Shown: in pieces, positions 38,994-49,297 of the stretch | Layout: every line of letters begins with the position of its first letter | Position numbering within the stretch: position 1 is the first letter of the stretch | NCBI GenBank assembly: GCA_017745075.1 | Contig: JAGIAD010000015.1 | Location: 28,240-92,239, forward strand | Reading direction: 5' to 3' | Origin: Sphingobacteriaceae bacterium | GTDB taxonomy: Bacteria > Bacteroidota > Bacteroidia > Sphingobacteriales > Sphingobacteriaceae | Length of the DNA: 64,000 bases | Notes under the pieces: generated by a model | What the model saw: only the letters and a program-made list of their open reading frames with translations | Told to the model about the DNA's origin: nothing | Database searches by the model: none | Made by a program: the position numbers and the translations under genes

Positions 38994-39980
38994 CTAAACC
39001 TGTAAAACAGGAGCTGCTTTATGGTATTTGTTACGGTATTCAATTGGGGTTAAGCCGGTAATTTTTTTAAAAACATCCCTGAACGATTTGGTGTCTGTAT
39101 AACCCACATCGAACATCACTTCAGTAATATTTTTTCTGCTCGATTCGAAACTCCGTTTAGCTGCTTCAATTTTAACCCTTTGGATGTATTCGATTACTGT
39201 ATTTTTGGTTGCACTTTTAAATCTCCGCTCAAAACTCCTCCGGCCCAGGGCAAGCATATCTGCCAGTTGATCTACCGTAATCCGTTCCTGGTAGTTTCCG
39301 TCGATAAATTCCTGGGCTTTTTTAATTTTTGCATCCTCATGGCCTTTTTGCCCCTGAAACATCATGAAAGCCAGCTGACTTTCGCGATCGATATCAATAG
39401 CGAAGTATTTTGCTGCTAAAATTGCAGTATCGCGATCGGTATATTTTTCTACAAGATATAAAAGCAGGTTCCAGTACGAATTTGCGCCACCACTCGAATA
39501 TAATCCCTGTGCATCGGTAATAATGCTGCCATCAACCAATTCTACGTCAGGAAACATTTCCCTGAACTGATTGGCAAACAACCAGTGTGTAGAACATTTC
39601 CGGCCGTTTAATAAACCTGTAGAGGCCAATAAAAATGCACCTAAACAAAGTGAGGCCACTTCGGCACCTTTTGCATGCTGTTTTACCATCCACGGTATCA
39701 GATCCTGGTTTGCCTCCATGGCATAACCTACATTACCACTTATTGCCGGAACAAAAATGAGATCGGTGTGTTCCACTTCATGCAATAATTTATCGGCATG
39801 TACCGAGAAAAGATTGTTGTTAAGCTTTACCTCTTTGGTCATGGCCACAAGCTCCACTTTAAAAAGCGGCAATTTGCCCGATGCCTGCAAAAATTCGTTA
39901 ACAGCGGTAAATAAGTAACGTGGATCTGCAATGGCCTCGATCACGGCAGTCTCTGGAATTAAGATAGATACGTGTTTCAT
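38994..39980 (-). CDS. GlxA-family transcriptional regulator (DJ-1/PfpI-like plus AraC HTH)
   Basis: GAEVASLCLGAFLLASTGLLNGRKCSTHW and C-terminal AraC HTH ALGRRSFERRFKSATKNTVIEYIQRVKIEAAKRSFESS...VGYTDTKSFRDVFKKITGLTPIEYRNKY. Confidence 0.93.
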   Translation of the reverse strand: MKHVSILIPETAVIEAIADPRYLFTAVNEFLQASGKLPLFKVELVAMTKEVKLNNNLFSVHADKLLHEVEHTDLIFVPAISGNVGYAMEANQDLIPWMVKQHAKGAEVASLCLGAFLLASTGLLNGRKCSTHWLFANQFREMFPDVELVDGSIITDAQGLYSSGGANSYWNLLLYLVEKYTDRDTAILAAKYFAIDIDRESQLAFMMFQGQKGHEDAKIKKAQEFIDGNYQERITVDQLADMLALGRRSFERRFKSATKNTVIEYIQRVKIEAAKRSFESSRKNITEVMFDVGYTDTKSFRDVFKKITGLTPIEYRNKYHKAAPVLQV

Positions 39981-40145
39981 ATCTCAAATATAGCAAGGCT
40001 ATTTGTCGTAAACAACCCCCGCAATTGTCGTTTCTGCGTGTTCCACTTGCTGTAATCTCCCTGTATGTTTGTAGTGTTAAGGGCTGGTGCCAAAATGTAT
40101 AGTGTAGGAACCGATTGCTGTATGGCATCAAAAAAATAGTAACAA

Positions 40146-40559
40146 ATGGCTAGCATAAATTCATATCTCACTTTTAATGGGAATTGCAGGGAAGCAATGA
40201 CTTTTTACCAGGAATGCCTCGGTGGAGAACTAACGCTCGAAACCATTGGGGAATCAGCTCGTGCCGAAAAAATACCAAATATCATACGTAGGAGCATTGT
40301 GCATGCCGTTTTAGCTAAAGATGAAATGGTAATTATGGGCACTGATATGGTTGAAGAAAGAGGGCTTGTAAAAGGAAACGCTGTTTCTATGATGCTCAAT
40401 TGCAATTCTGAAGAGGAGGCAAAGATTTTTTACCATAAACTTTCAGAGGGAGGCAGAGCCTCGCATCCTTTACAGGAAAATTTTGGTGGGGTACTTTTTG
40501 GCGATCTAACAGATCGTTTTGGGAATAATTGGCTAATTAATTACGACAAAAACAGATAA
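40146..40559 (+). CDS. VOC family protein (PhnB/3-demethylubiquinone methyltransferase-like)
   Basis: YLTFNGNCREAMTFYQECLGGEL...GDLTDRFGNNWLINY. Confidence 0.92.
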   Translation: MASINSYLTFNGNCREAMTFYQECLGGELTLETIGESARAEKIPNIIRRSIVHAVLAKDEMVIMGTDMVEERGLVKGNAVSMMLNCNSEEEAKIFYHKLSEGGRASHPLQENFGGVLFGDLTDRFGNNWLINYDKNR

Positions 40560-40561
40560 AC

Positions 40562-40939
40562 ATGAAAAAATTAACAACCTGGTATTGGATTATAACGATT
40601 ATTTTCGCCCTAATGATGATTATGGATGGTTTTGGTGGGATAACACAACAGGAGGCTGGTAAAGAAGTGTTTAAACACCTTGGTTATCCCATGTACATGC
40701 TCATCATTGTAGGCGTTGCAAAATTGCTTGGGGCAGTATCCATTTTACAGAATAAATATACAGTGATAAAAGAGTGGGCATACGCAGGTTTTGCCATCAA
40801 TTTTATTGGCGCCTTTGTTTCAAGGGCATTTGTTGGCGATGGTGTATCACTTCTGATTCCGCCACTTGTTGCCTTGGTTATTATGTTTATTCCATACATT
40901 TTATGGAAAAAGCTTCAGGCAAATGTTAAAAATAGTTAA
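40562..40939 (+). CDS. DoxX-like family membrane protein
   Basis: YWIITIIFALMMIMDGFGGI...YPMYMLIIVGVAKLLGAVSIL; tightly downstream of the VOC gene. Confidence 0.85.
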   Translation: MKKLTTWYWIITIIFALMMIMDGFGGITQQEAGKEVFKHLGYPMYMLIIVGVAKLLGAVSILQNKYTVIKEWAYAGFAINFIGAFVSRAFVGDGVSLLIPPLVALVIMFIPYILWKKLQANVKNS

Positions 40940-41094
40940 AACTAAATAATTAGTTTTATTATAGGCTTTTGAGAATCAAATATTGTTAACTTTGGGTATT
41001 GTAAAACAACCAAACACAGTGCATAAACCGGTTCATGATTTCAGGCTAATGTGGAATCATAATGGTTTAATCACCCTAAAACAATATTATACGA

Positions 41095-42414
41095 ATGAAA
41101 AAGAGCCTTTTATTCATAATCGCTTTATTATTTACAACATCAGCATTCTCTCAAAATGTTATCCAACTGTTTAATAGTGCAAACGATTTTTTTAAGCTAT
41201 TACAGGAAGAGAAATTTACAAATGCACATGCCTTTTTTGACGATACGCTAAAAACCAAATTAACAGAAGAAAATTTAAAGAAACTTTGGGTCGATATAGG
41301 TTCCAAATATGGCAAGGCCGAATCTTTTGATGCCATTCAGAGTAAGGCGCAGGGCGAATTTTTTGCTGTAACTGTTGAGGGTAAATTTGCCAACGGAGAT
41401 CAGAATTTTATAGTAGGCTTTAATAAAATGCAAAAAATTGTAGGGATTTTCCTTGCACCCTCCAAAAAAGTAACCACCTATTTAAAACCGGCTTATGTTG
41501 ATACGGCACTGTACGTAGAAAAATCAGTCTATATCGGTCCTGCAGGTAAACAGGTAGCAGCCATTATTACCACACCAAAAAATGTCAAAAATTTTCCGGT
41601 GGTAGTTTTTGTGCATGGTTCAGGTCCGGCAGATATGGATGAAACAGTAGGGGCCAATAAGCCGTTTAAAGATCTGGCCGGCGGACTTGCTTCTAAAGGG
41701 ATTGGTTCAGTTCGCTACGTTAAAAGAACGCTCATTTATCCGAATGAATTTGTGAGCCCTTATACGGTAAAAGAAGAAGTTTTGGATGATGCCAGTGCCG
41801 CTATTGCTGTTGCCAAAACAGCGGTAGGCGCCGACCCGAAAAATGTTTTTGTATTTGGGCATAGCCTTGGTGGGATGTTAGCCCCTAAAATTGCAACACT
41901 TTCGCCTGATTTAGCTGGAATTATTTTAGCCGCTGCGCCCGCCAGAAAGCTGACCGATGTAATTGTTGATCAGAATCAATACATGTTCGATCAGGCCAAT
42001 GATACCACTGCTGCCTTTAAAAAACAACTGGCTGACGCCATGATTGAAATTGATAAAAGCAGAATCTCTCAATTGGGAACCACGATAAAACCCGATTCTA
42101 TTATTTTAGGCCTGCCGGCAAAATACTGGGCAGATTTAAACAGTTATAACCAGGTTGCAACAGCAAAAAGCCTGTCGAAACCACGCATATATGTTTTACA
42201 GGGGGGGAATGATTTTCAGGTAAGCAAAACAGATTTCGATTTATGGAATGAAGCCTTAGGAAAGAAGAAAAATGTAACCCTTAAATTTTACCCGGATTTA
42301 AATCATCTGTTAAGTCCGCAAAGCGGAAAAGGAACCATGGCCCAATATCAGGCGGCGGCAAGCGTATCAGATGTTTTGGTAAACGATCTTGTACTTTGGA
42401 TTAAAGCAAAATAA
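41095..42414 (+). CDS. alpha/beta hydrolase with N-terminal DUF3887-like domain
   Basis: Signal peptide; VVVFVHGSGPADMDET; VFVFGHSLGGMLAPKIA; C-terminal DLNHLLSP. Confidence 0.88.
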   Translation: MKKSLLFIIALLFTTSAFSQNVIQLFNSANDFFKLLQEEKFTNAHAFFDDTLKTKLTEENLKKLWVDIGSKYGKAESFDAIQSKAQGEFFAVTVEGKFANGDQNFIVGFNKMQKIVGIFLAPSKKVTTYLKPAYVDTALYVEKSVYIGPAGKQVAAIITTPKNVKNFPVVVFVHGSGPADMDETVGANKPFKDLAGGLASKGIGSVRYVKRTLIYPNEFVSPYTVKEEVLDDASAAIAVAKTAVGADPKNVFVFGHSLGGMLAPKIATLSPDLAGIILAAAPARKLTDVIVDQNQYMFDQANDTTAAFKKQLADAMIEIDKSRISQLGTTIKPDSIILGLPAKYWADLNSYNQVATAKSLSKPRIYVLQGGNDFQVSKTDFDLWNEALGKKKNVTLKFYPDLNHLLSPQSGKGTMAQYQAAASVSDVLVNDLVLWIKAK

Positions 42415-42441
42415 CAACCTTACAGATACGATCTGAAAGAT

Positions 42442-42470
42442 AAAAGCTCCGAAATTTCGGGGCTTTTTTT
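42442..42470 (+). terminator. intrinsic terminator
   Basis: AAAAGCTCCGAAATTTCGGGGCTTTTTTT. Confidence 0.75.
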
Positions 42471-42547
42471 ATGACTGTGGCAGGATGATCAAAAACTATT
42501 CATAAAAATAGCGGTTTAATTTAGAGAGTCTCATCATCGCCGTTATT

Positions 42548-43519
42548 ATGTCAACAAAGAAAAAAATTACCTTAAAAGCAATCTGGGCTATTTTAAAAGC
42601 ATCGTTCACAGGGTTTACAGATCACAAAGTAACAAAGTTAAGTGGTTCGTTAGCTTATTATACGGTTTTTTCTATGGCTCCTTTATTGGTGGTGATTATT
42701 TCTTTATGTGGCATATTTTTAGGCCGCGAAATTGCTGAAGGCCAGGTTTACGCACAGTTGGAAGGCTTCTTAGGAAGGGAATCGGCATCTTCGTTGCAAC
42801 AGCTGATTAAAAATGCCTATTTAGATGGGAAAAGCACTATTGCCTTGATTATCGGCATTTTTACACTATTGCTTGGGGCGACCACTGTTTTCGGAGATAT
42901 CCAGGATTCTATCAATACAATCTGGGGATTAAAACCAAAACCTAAAAGGGGCTGGGTAAAGATGTTACAGAACAGGTTCTTGTCTTTTTCTGTGATCATC
43001 AGTTTGGGTTTTGTATTATTGGTTTCGCTTGCGATAACATCAGTGCTGGATGCTTTTAGCAGCCGCTTACAGGCCAGGTTTGCAGAGGTATCGGTAATTG
43101 TATTTTACATTATTAACCAAGTGGTAACCCTTGCGGTTATCTCATTAATATTTGGAGTAATATTTAAGGTTTTACCCGATGCCATTATAAAATGGCGCGA
43201 TATTATTGCCGGTGCAATGGTAACGGCACTGCTGTTTATGATCGGTAAATTTGCCATTTCAATTTATATCGGACAAAGTAATGTTGGTGGTACTTACGGT
43301 GCAGCAGGATCACTTGTTGTGGTTCTGCTCTGGACCTATTATTCATCAATCATCTTATATTTTGGTGCCGAATTTACCAAAGCCTATGCGGTTGCCTTTG
43401 GATCGGAGATTTACCCTTCTCATTATGCGGTTACCACGAAAGAGATTGAAGTAGAAACGGAAGGTAAGTCAATTCAGGATAACCACGCTGAAATTAAAGA
43501 AGAAGTGAAAAAATCATAA
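42548..43519 (+). CDS. YihY/BrkB family membrane protein
   Basis: KLSGSLAYYTVFSMAPLLVVIISL...GATTVFGDIQDSINTIWG...GTYGAAGSLVVVLLWTYYSSIILYFGAEFTKAYA. Confidence 0.93.
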   Translation: MSTKKKITLKAIWAILKASFTGFTDHKVTKLSGSLAYYTVFSMAPLLVVIISLCGIFLGREIAEGQVYAQLEGFLGRESASSLQQLIKNAYLDGKSTIALIIGIFTLLLGATTVFGDIQDSINTIWGLKPKPKRGWVKMLQNRFLSFSVIISLGFVLLVSLAITSVLDAFSSRLQARFAEVSVIVFYIINQVVTLAVISLIFGVIFKVLPDAIIKWRDIIAGAMVTALLFMIGKFAISIYIGQSNVGGTYGAAGSLVVVLLWTYYSSIILYFGAEFTKAYAVAFGSEIYPSHYAVTTKEIEVETEGKSIQDNHAEIKEEVKKS

Positions 43520-43520
43520 A

Positions 43521-43943
43521 TCACTCGCCCCATGCAGTAATGATCAATCTTCTTTGTCCGCCCCGGTTGCGGTGCTCGCAAAGGTAAACTCCTTGCCAGG
43601 TGCCAAGAGCCAAGCGGCCATTCCTGATTGGAACAGTAACCGAACTCCCCAGGATTGCCGATTTTAGATGGGCAGGCATATCGTCTGATCCTTCATAATC
43701 ATGTTCATAATCAGGATCGTTTTCTTTAACCGTTTTATTGAAGAACATTTCGAAATCCATTCGAACTGTGGGATCAGCATTTTCGTTAATGGTAAGCGAG
43801 GCAGAAGTGTGCTGAATAAAAATCTGGCAGATGCCGATGTTAATCTCATCAAGGTGGGGTAGGGCATCCTCAATCTCATTGGTAATGATATGGAAACCTC
43901 TTCTTCTTTCTCTAAGGGTTAATACTTGCTGGTAAATTTTCAT
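43521..43943 (-). CDS. YjbQ/UPF0047-family (secondary thiamine-phosphate synthase-like)
   Basis: IFIQHTSASLTINENADPTVRMDFE...MPAHLKSAILGSSVTVPIRNGRLALGTWQGVYLCEHRNRGGQRRLIIT. Confidence 0.94.
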   Translation of the reverse strand: MKIYQQVLTLRERRRGFHIITNEIEDALPHLDEINIGICQIFIQHTSASLTINENADPTVRMDFEMFFNKTVKENDPDYEHDYEGSDDMPAHLKSAILGSSVTVPIRNGRLALGTWQGVYLCEHRNRGGQRRLIITAWGE

Positions 43944-44117
43944 AGATTTTAACTCGTTTAAATTTCCAAGACACCGTATCGGAAATTAATATGCTTTCAG
44001 ATTCATGAAATAAGGCTAAATTTTTTAAAAACAAGATCTATCCTGAACTGAATTAATTGTCATCCTGAGGGATAATTAATGTATAAAAATCAATATGGTC
44101 GACAGCCCGCTCAGGAT

Positions 44118-44239
44118 CGTCATTTCGAGTGGAGTGCAAAGCAGTCGAGAACCACGGTTGCTCAGCGAAGCTAAATCTGTTACTATAGATTTCTCCATTT
44201 CGCTGCCGGCAAAACCGGCTGGCTCCAGTCGAAATGACG
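44118..44239. repeat. dispersed REP-like repeat, family 1, complete inverted element
   Basis: Ends CGTCATTTCGA and TCGAAATGACG; internal GATTTCTCCATTTCGCTGCCGGCAAAACCGGC. Confidence 0.8.
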
Positions 44240-44315
44240 ATTTTTTTATAAGATTTGTCAATTGTAGCCGATCTAAAGACCTGTCATACGTATTATTCAA
44301 ATCAACCTTAATGTT

Positions 44316-45350
44316 TTACTTCAAAAACTCCACGTTCCATATCTTTTCTGCCTTTCGTCCGATAAGCCAAAAGGAAGCGGCCAGAACGGAAAAAAATAAG
44401 GCTTTATGCCAACTGTCCCAAAAATACTCAAAGTAGCGGGTATAGAGGTTGATAAACAAAAATGTGATGCCAAATTCGCGGGCAATATCATCGCGGTATT
44501 TTAAACCGAACAGCGTACTGGCTACGCAAATGGCTGCAGAAATTAATGCCCAATAAAATAAACTCAATTGCCTCACTTTGTACCATTCATCAAGGCTGGC
44601 AAAATTTCCAAATACAGATAGTGCCCATAACGATACAAATAGATACACCATCCCCGCGATATAAGTTACCTGGAAAAAATATTGGGTCTTTGGAAAGGTT
44701 TTCATAACGAAAGATGCAGCAGTTAAAACAGCCCCAAAAACCACAAAACGCAGAGGGTAATTCATTCCGAGGAAATAGTAATTCCAACGGCTAAGGTAGC
44801 CGGTTTCGGTTCCAAACCAGGCACCCAGCGAAATTAAGGCAAAAATCCAGATCAGTCTGGAGTTGAACAGGTAACCAAGCGCGCCATAAATAAAAACCGA
44901 AATCAGGATAAGAATAGAAAAATTGCCTGAGCCGTTATCCAGTGCCTTACCAAAATAAGCAATGGCATTTGCCGTAAGTAAAATGGCCGAAAAAACAATG
45001 GCTTCGTTGCTGAATTTGAGATGTGGCAGTTTTTTTTTACGCCTGAAACCAAGAATATAAAGCCATGCCGCCAGGCCTCCGGAAACAATGGCAATTACAA
45101 TATTTGGCGTATTATAAATCCTTTTAAGGTAGTTTAATATCGAATTATCGATCAATAATGAGCCAAGTGCAATAAAACCACAGGCCAAAGCCACCCAAAA
45201 GGCATATTGCGCCAAACGCAACCAATCGAAATTTTTAGCCTCGTAACTTTTACGGAGTTTATTTCCTGTTTCTTCGTTAATTAAGCCATCACTTTGCCAT
45301 TGCTCAATCATATCATCAAGAAACTCGCTCTTTTCTCTATCAACTTTCAT
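44316..45350 (-). CDS. DUF2157-like multi-pass membrane protein
   Basis: N-terminal FLDDMIEQWQSDGLINEETGNKLRKSYE then about ten hydrophobic segments. Confidence 0.75.
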   Translation of the reverse strand: MKVDREKSEFLDDMIEQWQSDGLINEETGNKLRKSYEAKNFDWLRLAQYAFWVALACGFIALGSLLIDNSILNYLKRIYNTPNIVIAIVSGGLAAWLYILGFRRKKKLPHLKFSNEAIVFSAILLTANAIAYFGKALDNGSGNFSILILISVFIYGALGYLFNSRLIWIFALISLGAWFGTETGYLSRWNYYFLGMNYPLRFVVFGAVLTAASFVMKTFPKTQYFFQVTYIAGMVYLFVSLWALSVFGNFASLDEWYKVRQLSLFYWALISAAICVASTLFGLKYRDDIAREFGITFLFINLYTRYFEYFWDSWHKALFFSVLAASFWLIGRKAEKIWNVEFLK

Positions 45351-45445
45351 AGGTTGGGTTCTGTACGAAGATATGCTTTTTAGTTCTTAGTCAAAAGGCT
45401 TTAGTCAATAGGTTCCCGACTTCGGACTAATGGCTCTGGACTGAT

Positions 45446-47659
45446 CTATATAACCTCCTTAATCTTCTTATTGTTTCCTACAATCCAAACTACATCGCCG
45501 TTGTCGAATACAAAGTCTGATGAAGGATTCAATATCCGGTCGGCACCACGCTCTATACCTACAATCAAAGCCTGTGCTTTCTCCCTGATACCCGCATTTC
45601 TAATGCTTAATCCATATACAGGTGATTCGGTATGAACAACTACTTTTTGCAAGGTCATTTCTTTATTCGGGAAATTGCTTTCTTCGGCTATCTCCGGAGC
45701 ATCCACTTCTAAAAGGGTTTTAACCGCTGCCAATTGATCATCGGCTCCAATCAATAATAATTTATCGTTTGGATACAGCCGCTCATCTCTTCCTGGCGTT
45801 GGAATATTGTTTCTCCCCCGTTCAATTAGCGCAATGTTTACGCCATATTTTTCCCTGATCATTAATTCGGTAAGTGTTTTTCCAACGACTTCCGACTCTG
45901 GTGAAACAGTAAGTTCTGTTAAGTGAGTGTCCCAGGGTAAGATATGAGGTTTTTGATTCTCCCTGGCATTTAAATTCAGCATAAAACGCCTTTCGAGCTT
46001 ATCGTAAAACGATTGAAGCTTTCTCGAAAAGATAACCATTCCGAGAATAATCAATACAAGGGCAATTACGGCTGCCACCCAGGTATCGAAAAACTCGTAC
46101 ATCAAAAAACCAACGAAGAAAATCCCCAGCGCAATCCTGAAAAATTCGATCGCTATCAGCGGACCGCGGGTATACTTTTTATTCAGCCACAGGTGTGAAT
46201 AGGCGGTGCGTTGGATTCTCCGGATAGATAATGCCCATAAAAATGGCGACATTAATATAAACGACACCACCACACTGATGATAATGGAAGTTAAACCATT
46301 GGTAATATTGCTTACAATAAACGGTTGGATGTACCGGTAAGCTAAAAAGATAATGGCAATGATAATTACCGAATGGATAATGGTATTAAAAATGTACGAA
46401 CGCAGTAAAATTTTCCAGTCGCTTAAAGTAGTAATACCTTCGGTGCTCGAACTATACCTTTCAATTCCATCAAGCCATTTTTTTGGTAAAACACGTTTTA
46501 AAAACCCATAAAAAGGTTCGGAAAGTTTGATCAGATAGGGAGTGGTAAAGGTAGTAACGGCTGCGGCAGCTACAGCGATGGGATATAGAAAATCGCTGGT
46601 AACTTTTAGGGTTAAACCCAATGACGCAATGATAAATGAAAACTCACCGATCTGTGCCAAACTCATACCCGATTGTACCGAAGTTTTTAAAGGCTGACCA
46701 GACAATAAAGCACCTAAAATGGTAAAGATGATTTTTCCGAAGATAATAACCACAGTAGCCACTAAAATGGGAACAGCGTATTTAACCAGCATGGAAGGAT
46801 CAATGAGCATACCCACAGAAACAAAGAACACCGCGGCAAATAAGTCTTTTACCGATTTGGTTAAGTGCTCTATTCTTTCTGCCTGCGTAGTTTCTGCTAA
46901 AATTGAACCCATAATAAATGCGCCCAGAGCCGGAGAGAAACCAACCTTATCGGCCAATAATACCATGACCAAACATAGTGCTAAAGATACCACCAGCATG
47001 GTTTCATCGTTCATTAATTTCTTGGTTGCTTTAAGAAACGAAGGCACCAGGAATATTCCGCCTAAAAACCAAAGCACCAGGAAGAAGGCCAGTTTTAATA
47101 TAGAATACAGCATTTCTGTCCCTGCAGATTGCTGACTTACTGCCAACGTAGAGAATAACACCAGTAATAAAATGGCAACCAGATCTTCTACGATTAAGAC
47201 ACCGAAAACCAGCCCCGCAAATTTTTTATGTTTTAATCCTAATTCTTCAAAAGCTTTAATGGTGATCATGGTTGAAGAAATAGAAAGGATTCCACCTAAA
47301 AACAGGCTGTCCATATCTTTCCAACCCATGCCTTTACCAACAAGGTAACCGGCTAAAATGATAAATAAGACTTTTACAATTGCAGTGATAGAAGCCGAGC
47401 CCCCAACTTTAACCAGTTTTTTGAAACTGAATTCCAAACCAAGACTGAATAAAAGGAAAATTACGCCAATTTCGCCCCAGATGTTTATACTCTTGGTATC
47501 GGTAACAGACGGAAAAAAATCTAAATGAGAACCAACCAACAGGCCAGCCAATATGTAGCCCAAAACCAAAGGCTGCTTAATTTTCTTAAATATGAGTGTG
47601 GTTATTCCTGCAGCAGCAAGAATTAATCCTAAATCGGCTATTAAATCAGGTAAATGCAT
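45446..47659 (-). CDS. CPA2/KefB-type cation:proton antiporter with TrkA_C domain
   Basis: PLVLGYILAGLLVGSHLDF, IGVIFLLFSLGLEFSFKKL, GALLSGQPLKTSVQSGMSLAQIGEFSFIIASLG; C-terminal TrkA-C-like repeats. Confidence 0.93.
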   Translation of the reverse strand: MHLPDLIADLGLILAAAGITTLIFKKIKQPLVLGYILAGLLVGSHLDFFPSVTDTKSINIWGEIGVIFLLFSLGLEFSFKKLVKVGGSASITAIVKVLFIILAGYLVGKGMGWKDMDSLFLGGILSISSTMITIKAFEELGLKHKKFAGLVFGVLIVEDLVAILLLVLFSTLAVSQQSAGTEMLYSILKLAFFLVLWFLGGIFLVPSFLKATKKLMNDETMLVVSLALCLVMVLLADKVGFSPALGAFIMGSILAETTQAERIEHLTKSVKDLFAAVFFVSVGMLIDPSMLVKYAVPILVATVVIIFGKIIFTILGALLSGQPLKTSVQSGMSLAQIGEFSFIIASLGLTLKVTSDFLYPIAVAAAAVTTFTTPYLIKLSEPFYGFLKRVLPKKWLDGIERYSSSTEGITTLSDWKILLRSYIFNTIIHSVIIIAIIFLAYRYIQPFIVSNITNGLTSIIISVVVSFILMSPFLWALSIRRIQRTAYSHLWLNKKYTRGPLIAIEFFRIALGIFFVGFLMYEFFDTWVAAVIALVLIILGMVIFSRKLQSFYDKLERRFMLNLNARENQKPHILPWDTHLTELTVSPESEVVGKTLTELMIREKYGVNIALIERGRNNIPTPGRDERLYPNDKLLLIGADDQLAAVKTLLEVDAPEIAEESNFPNKEMTLQKVVVHTESPVYGLSIRNAGIREKAQALIVGIERGADRILNPSSDFVFDNGDVVWIVGNNKKIKEVI

Positions 47660-47763
47660 GTATCTATAAGGGTAATAATTTTTAAATAATTTATGCCCAG
47701 GTAAAATTTAATACCTGGTATTTTATCGGAAACCCCACATTGAAGTGGTTAAAATGAAATTAT

Positions 47764-48114
47764 TTACCAAAAAAAATGTTTCGGATACAGCATCTTAAAC
47801 AAACACCAATAATGATACTCTAATCTTTTGATTATAACTTTTGCATTGATGGTTTTGTTCTTGAAAAAAAGAAACAGCAAAAAAGTAATGAGTACAAAAG
47901 CACTCGAAGATATTTTTACAATAGAACCGTTAATAAAGTCTTTTTGAAGGCTTTCGTTATCCTGATTGAAGGAATTGTGCCTGATGATTTTTTTGCCCGT
48001 AATGAAACTTATTTTAGCGTTTTTTGATTGGACATCGTTTCTTTTTTCTTGCGCTGCGGTGCCCGCAAAATTTATAGTGATGGATAAAAAGAAAATGATG
48101 TAAAAAAGCCTCAT
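47764..48114 (-). CDS. hypothetical protein (weak)
   Basis: 116-aa ORF with a signal-like N-terminus; no recognised family. Confidence 0.35.
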   Translation of the reverse strand: MRLFYIIFFLSITINFAGTAAQEKRNDVQSKNAKISFITGKKIIRHNSFNQDNESLQKDFINGSIVKISSSAFVLITFLLFLFFKNKTINAKVIIKRLEYHYWCLFKMLYPKHFFW

Positions 48115-48231
48115 TGCCGCTAATATAACGAAAATAAGGCTTTTTTGAAAGAGAAATCTGTAAAAATGGAGCTAAATCCGTTTCTAAGCTAGATTCGTAA
48201 AACTGAATTTTGTAAAATAAAATCCTCTCAT

Positions 48232-48270
48232 GTAGATCTCCATTCCACTGCGTTACAGTCGGGATGACGA
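48232..48270. repeat. dispersed REP-like repeat, family 1 (partial)
   Basis: GTAGATCTCCATTCCACTGCGTTACAGTCGGGATGACG. Confidence 0.55.
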
Positions 48271-48298
48271 TCATCGTGGAGAGTTCATTAAAAATAAT

Positions 48299-49285
48299 TT
48301 ACCCATTAAAAAAAGCTAAGGTAGCTTCTTTATCTTTTTGCAATTGAACAGTAAGCGCTTCTAAGCCGGTAAATTTTACATCGTGACGCAAGAATTTTAA
48401 GAAATTCATTTTAATATCCTGGCCATAGATTTCCTGGTTAAAATCGAAAATATTAACTTCAATATTCCTGGTCATTCCGTTAATGGTTGGTCGCTGCCCG
48501 ATATAGGCCATACCTTTGTAAGGTTTAGGGGTTAGGGTTGAGGGTTGAGGGTTGAAAACTTCCGACTCCGGACCGCCGACTTCGGACTCCATTTCTACAG
48601 TTACCGCATAAATGCCATCACCAGGAATCAATTTATAAGTTTCTTCTACAAAGATATTGGCAGTCGGGAAGCCGATTGTTCTGCCGATTTTGTCGCCTTT
48701 AATTACCCTGCCCGAAATAGAAAAAGGGTAGCCGAGATAGTCGTTAGCCAAACTTACATCGCCAGCCAAAAGTGCATGGCGGATCTTGGTAGAACTCACG
48801 GCTACATCATGGATATCCTGCTCCATAATTTCTTCTACTGTAAAGCCGAAATGTTGGCCGGCAGCTTTTAAAATACCTAAATTACCAGAACGGTCTTTAC
48901 CAAAACGGTGATCGTATCCAATAATAATATGTTTAGTGCCAATATTGTCGACCAAGGTATTTTTGATATAATCTTCCGGCAATTGATTAGAGAAATCGCG
49001 GGTAAAAGGGGTAATAATCAGGTGATCTACACCCAAACTTTTTAGGATCTCAGCTTTTTCATTAATGGTATTAATCATTTTTAGATCCTGGTTTTCGGGA
49101 TCAATAATCATTCTCGGGTGTGGGAAAAAGGTTAAGATTACACTTTCCCCATTATCGGCTTTTGCCTTCTCTACCAGTTGTTTAATGATTTTTTGATGTC
49201 CGAAATGCACACCATCAAAAGTGCCAATGGTAACAATGGCATTATCTAATTTTTTAAATTCGGAAAGGTTATTATATATCTTCAA
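48299..49285 (-). CDS. ribF: bifunctional riboflavin kinase/FAD synthetase RibF
   Basis: VTIGTFDGVHFGHQKII, IIGYDHRFGKDRSGN, FSISGRVIKGDKIGRTIGFPTANI, KGMAYIGQRPTING. Confidence 0.95.
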   Translation of the reverse strand: MKIYNNLSEFKKLDNAIVTIGTFDGVHFGHQKIIKQLVEKAKADNGESVILTFFPHPRMIIDPENQDLKMINTINEKAEILKSLGVDHLIITPFTRDFSNQLPEDYIKNTLVDNIGTKHIIIGYDHRFGKDRSGNLGILKAAGQHFGFTVEEIMEQDIHDVAVSSTKIRHALLAGDVSLANDYLGYPFSISGRVIKGDKIGRTIGFPTANIFVEETYKLIPGDGIYAVTVEMESEVGGPESEVFNPQPSTLTPKPYKGMAYIGQRPTINGMTRNIEVNIFDFNQEIYGQDIKMNFLKFLRHDVKFTGLEALTVQLQKDKEATLAFFNG

Positions 49286-49297
49286 TGGGATAATAAA

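Noticed and set aside
48520-48575. GGGTTAGGGTTG-like telomere-type repeat
   Set aside because: Very short and inside ribF; a local microsatellite, not a telomere or replicon end.
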